Positions 5,118 to 6,840 of a stretch of DNA of 6,840 nt are shown piece after piece (the first letter of the stretch is position 1; every line of letters starts with the position of its first letter). This stretch comes from Prevotella sp. UBA4376. GTDB lineage: Bacteria; Bacteroidota; Bacteroidia; Bacteroidales; Bacteroidaceae. Where the stretch lies: positions 1-6,840 of the forward strand of contig DGRY01000049.1 of assembly GCA_002391185.1 (NCBI GenBank), written 5' to 3'. The notes under the pieces are model-generated. The model ran no database searches, had not been told where the DNA came from, and saw nothing but the letters and a program-made list of their open reading frames with translations. The position numbers and the translations under genes are program-made.

Positions 5118-5141
5118 TAATATCGGATTCGATATTATAAT
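5114..5141 (-). terminator. 12-bp hairpin over the panD stop codon, possible terminator
   Basis: ATTATAATATCG (5114-5125) and CGATATTATAAT (5130-5141) are perfect complements around GATT. The panD stop (complement of 5135-5137) lies in one arm. It sits between genes that converge from both sides and so could end transcripts from either. It is AT-rich apart from the loop-closing C-G pairs and has no strong T-run, so the terminator role is inferred. Confidence 0.5.
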
Positions 5142-5479
5142 CTGTTGTTTTCTTTTGGAAAAACAATACTTGGCTTAAAGCTCTTTGCATCTTCGAAATC
5201 CATAATGGCATAAGAGATGATTATCACAGTGTCTCCAACAAGCACTTGACGTGCAGCTGCACCATTAAGGCAAATGCAACCTGAGCCTCTCTCTCCTGCT
5301 ATAATATAAGTTTCAAAACGATTGCCATTATTATTATCCACAATCTGCACTTTCTCGCCAGCAATCATGTTGGCTGCATCAAGAAGGTCTGCATCAATAG
5401 TGATGCTACCCATATAATTAATGTTTGCCTCTGTTACAGTGGCACAATGAATCTTACTTTTTAATACCTCTATCTGCAT
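5135..5479 (-). CDS. panD: Aspartate 1-decarboxylase precursor
   Basis: PanD converts L-aspartate to beta-alanine for pantothenate and CoA. It is made as a proenzyme that cleaves itself between Gly24 and Ser25, turning the Ser into the pyruvoyl cofactor. The 114-residue product has the cleavage site YMGSIT (22-27). The family's active-site residues are at their usual numbers: Lys9, His11, Tyr22, Arg54, Thr57, Tyr58 and the NGAA loop at 72-75. Length is near the family norm, with a slightly extended tail ([13 protein letters not shown]). The ATG is the complement of 5477-5479 and overlaps the panC stop by one base (TAATG), which indicates translational coupling in a panC-panD operon read leftward. 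Its 3' end meets the repeat-bounded element. Identification is very strong and the protein appears intact. Confidence 0.97.
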   Translation of the reverse strand: MQIEVLKSKIHCATVTEANINYMGSITIDADLLDAANMIAGEKVQIVDNNNGNRFETYIIAGERGSGCICLNGAAARQVLVGDTVIIISYAIMDFEDAKSFKPSIVFPKENNRL

Positions 5480-6336
5480 TATCCCTTATACTTTATATGA
5501 TCTATCAAACGGATAGGAGTCTTACCACAATATACCGTGATACATCCCACCACATAATCACTATCGTTCCAATCAGAAACTGCCTGAAGAGTGTTTCCAT
5601 CGACTATCTCGAAATATTCCACTTCAAGACCTTCAACAGCATTAATGTCAGAAACGACCTTATCATGGGTTTCTTTCACACCATTCTCCTTTGCAAAAGC
5701 AACGCTTTCTTTCAAAGCCTTATATATATTAGGAGCAATCTTGCGCTCATCATCAGCAAGAAGAGTGTTGCGACTGCTCTTTGCCAGACCATCCTCATCA
5801 CGAATAATCTCGCATTCAACAATCTGCAGCTTATCCTGCATTCCGATAAACTTAACAAGTTGTTTAACAACAGCAATCTGCTGCCAATCCTTTTCACCAA
5901 AATAGGCGCGATCTGGACGAACTATATAGAACAAACGACTAACAACCTGACACACACCATTAAAGTGTCCAGGGCGCTTAGCACCCTCCATAACAGTAGA
6001 TACCGGTGGAAATTCAAAATGACGATTGTCAGCAACTGGATACATTTCCTCTACTGATGGAGCAAAACAATAGTCGGCACCACAAGCATCCAAAAGTTTG
6101 CAATCAGCTTCCAATGTACGAGGGTAACGATCCAAATCACCCTGATCGTTAAACTGGGTAGGATTCAGAAAAACAGAAACAACAGTAACATCATTCTCTT
6201 TGACACTACGCTTTACCAACGACGCATGGCCTTCATGAAGGGCGCCCATAGTAGGAACAAGTCCTACACTCTTCCCCTCTTTTCTAATATCAAATAATTC
6301 ATTCTGAAGGTCAACAATCTTTTTGATTATCTTCAT
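5479..6336 (-). CDS. panC: Pantothenate synthetase (pantoate-beta-alanine ligase)
   Basis: PanC joins pantoate and beta-alanine with ATP, via a pantoyl-adenylate, to make pantothenate in the cytoplasm. The 285-residue length is standard. Motifs appear in order: [10 protein letters not shown] (28-37, the HIGH-like ATP site with His34 and His37), FLNPTQF (56-62, pantoate site), [12 protein letters not shown] (121-132), YFGEKDWQQ (145-153) and [12 protein letters not shown] (179-190), whose KSSRN is the KMSKS-like loop. The smaller C-terminal dimer-lid domain follows, ending [11 protein letters not shown]. The ATG (complement of 6334-6336) is the family start, two residues before the first strand. 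It is the first gene of a leftward panC-panD pair, so the product of the second enzyme is the substrate of the first. The divergent neighbour is a glycogen synthase, an arrangement seen in other Bacteroidetes. No damage is seen. Confidence 0.97.
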   Translation of the reverse strand: MKIIKKIVDLQNELFDIRKEGKSVGLVPTMGALHEGHASLVKRSVKENDVTVVSVFLNPTQFNDQGDLDRYPRTLEADCKLLDACGADYCFAPSVEEMYPVADNRHFEFPPVSTVMEGAKRPGHFNGVCQVVSRLFYIVRPDRAYFGEKDWQQIAVVKQLVKFIGMQDKLQIVECEIIRDEDGLAKSSRNTLLADDERKIAPNIYKALKESVAFAKENGVKETHDKVVSDINAVEGLEVEYFEIVDGNTLQAVSDWNDSDYVVGCITVYCGKTPIRLIDHIKYKG

Positions 6337-6413
6337 CTCGATCTAAATTAAAAACAACAAAGTAGAAAACAATAAATCTATTGCTATTTCGCTTCGTTCA
6401 TAAGTTTGAGGTT

Positions 6414-6422
6414 GCAAAATAA
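6414..6422 (-). promoter_or_regulatory. Weak candidate promoter element for panC-panD
   Basis: On the minus strand this reads TTATTTTGC, one base off the -7 consensus TAnnTTTG. It lies about 80 nt before the panC start. No clear TTTG -33 element stands 19-21 bp upstream, only T-rich sequence. It is the best candidate I can find in the 220-bp divergent spacer, but it is not convincing alone. Confidence 0.25.
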
Positions 6423-6527
6423 CAACTTTTTTCTTAAATAAAAAAGATTTATTTTAAAAATATGCGAATTAGTGTCTTATTTTTAATGCTTTTCTAAAGA
6501 AATGACTCTCTTTTCATAGTTTTTTTG

Positions 6528-6535
6528 TACCTTTG
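6528..6535 (+). promoter_or_regulatory. -7 promoter element for the glycogen synthase gene
   Basis: TACCTTTG followed by CA is a full match to the Bacteroidetes -7 consensus. It lies 21 bp before the ATG at 6557, which would give a short leader of about 15 nt. The -33 region (about 6503-6508) lacks a good TTTG. Confidence 0.55.
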
Positions 6536-6556
6536 CATTGTTATAATTTCAGAAAT

Positions 6557-6840
6557 ATGGCAAAGAAAGTATTGTTCATCAACCAGGAGATTACTCCTTA
6601 CGTACCAGAAACCGAAATGTCAGTGATGGGAAGAGAACTCCCACAAAAGGCACAGGAAGCAGGATACGAGATCCGCACATTCATGCCTAAATGGGGAACT
6701 ATCAACGAAATCAGAGGTCAGCTCCATGAAGTGATTCGCCTTTCAGGTTTGAATCTCATCATCGACGAAACAGACCATCCTTTGATCATCAAAGTGGCTT
6801 CTATTCCACAATCAAGAATACAGGTATATTTCATCGACAA
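6557..6840 (+). CDS. Glycogen/starch synthase, N-terminal part (cut by the window edge)
   Basis: Translation from 6557 gives 94 complete codons running off the right end. It begins MAKKVLFINQEITPYVPETE and continues with FMPKWGTINE (about 43-52) and a segment ending RIQVYFID (about 87-94). This matches my recollection of the Bacteroidetes glycogen/starch synthase group (GT5-like), whose N-terminus replaces the usual KTGGL motif with a PYVPE(T/S)EM segment. The enzyme transfers glucose from a nucleotide sugar onto growing glycogen in the cytoplasm. The catalytic C-terminal half is outside the window, so activity cannot be judged. It is transcribed away from panC with its own -7 element close upstream. 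In other Bacteroidetes a synthase of this type also sits beside panC, which supports the call. Confidence 0.88.
   Translation, partial: MAKKVLFINQEITPYVPETEMSVMGRELPQKAQEAGYEIRTFMPKWGTINEIRGQLHEVIRLSGLNLIIDETDHPLIIKVASIPQSRIQVYFID

Noticed and set aside
5425..6057. 210-codon plus-strand open frame over panC
   Set aside because: It is antisense to panC, whose motifs are complete, and the translation has no family features.

Overview
The window looks like chromosomal DNA from a Bacteroidales bacterium, most probably Prevotella or a close relative. Three observations point there. The putative promoters have the Bacteroidetes -7 element TAnnTTTG (TATATTTG, TAACTTTG, TACCTTTG) and the gene starts lack strong Shine-Dalgarno sites. 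The protein families are typical of the phylum: an HU-HIG type HU-like protein, a Bacteroidetes-type glycogen/starch synthase start, and a four-helix-bundle (23S rRNA intervening-sequence family) protein. The order glgA / panC / panD is also common in this group. The assignment is by recognition only; no search was run.

Layout. Positions 1-497 hold the end of an unrecognised multi-pass membrane protein. Positions 498-951 have no confident gene but contain a striking array of a 10-bp palindrome, TGAACGTTCA, repeated at exactly 22-bp spacing (549-768), then a promoter. Positions 952-1353 encode an HU-like DNA-binding protein. From 1559 a promoter leads into a four-gene plus-strand cluster for the methylmalonyl-CoA step of succinate-to-propionate metabolism: methylmalonyl-CoA epimerase (1663-2076), the carboxyltransferase alpha subunit (2231-3796), a 49-codon small subunit (3811-3960) and the biotin carrier subunit (4015-4443). 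The membrane beta subunit that often completes this cluster is absent here.

Directly after the biotin carrier gene is an AT-rich stretch of about 650 bp (4468-5117). It is bounded by 37-bp near-perfect inverted repeats built from AATGAGT units and carries one four-helix-bundle gene with an 18-bp perfect hairpin just before it. It looks like an intergenic relative of the intervening sequences found in some 23S rRNA genes. On the minus strand follow panD and panC, overlapping by one base (beta-alanine and pantothenate synthesis). After a 220-bp divergent spacer, the first 94 codons of a glycogen/starch synthase run off the right edge.

How the genes fit together. The epimerase interconverts (R)- and (S)-methylmalonyl-CoA, and the decarboxylase complex removes CO2 through its biotin carrier to give propionyl-CoA. 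PanD makes beta-alanine and PanC joins it to pantoate, feeding CoA synthesis; that is a loose metabolic link rather than co-transcription. The two regions most worth a second look are the 22-bp phased array and the inverted-repeat-bounded four-helix-bundle element.
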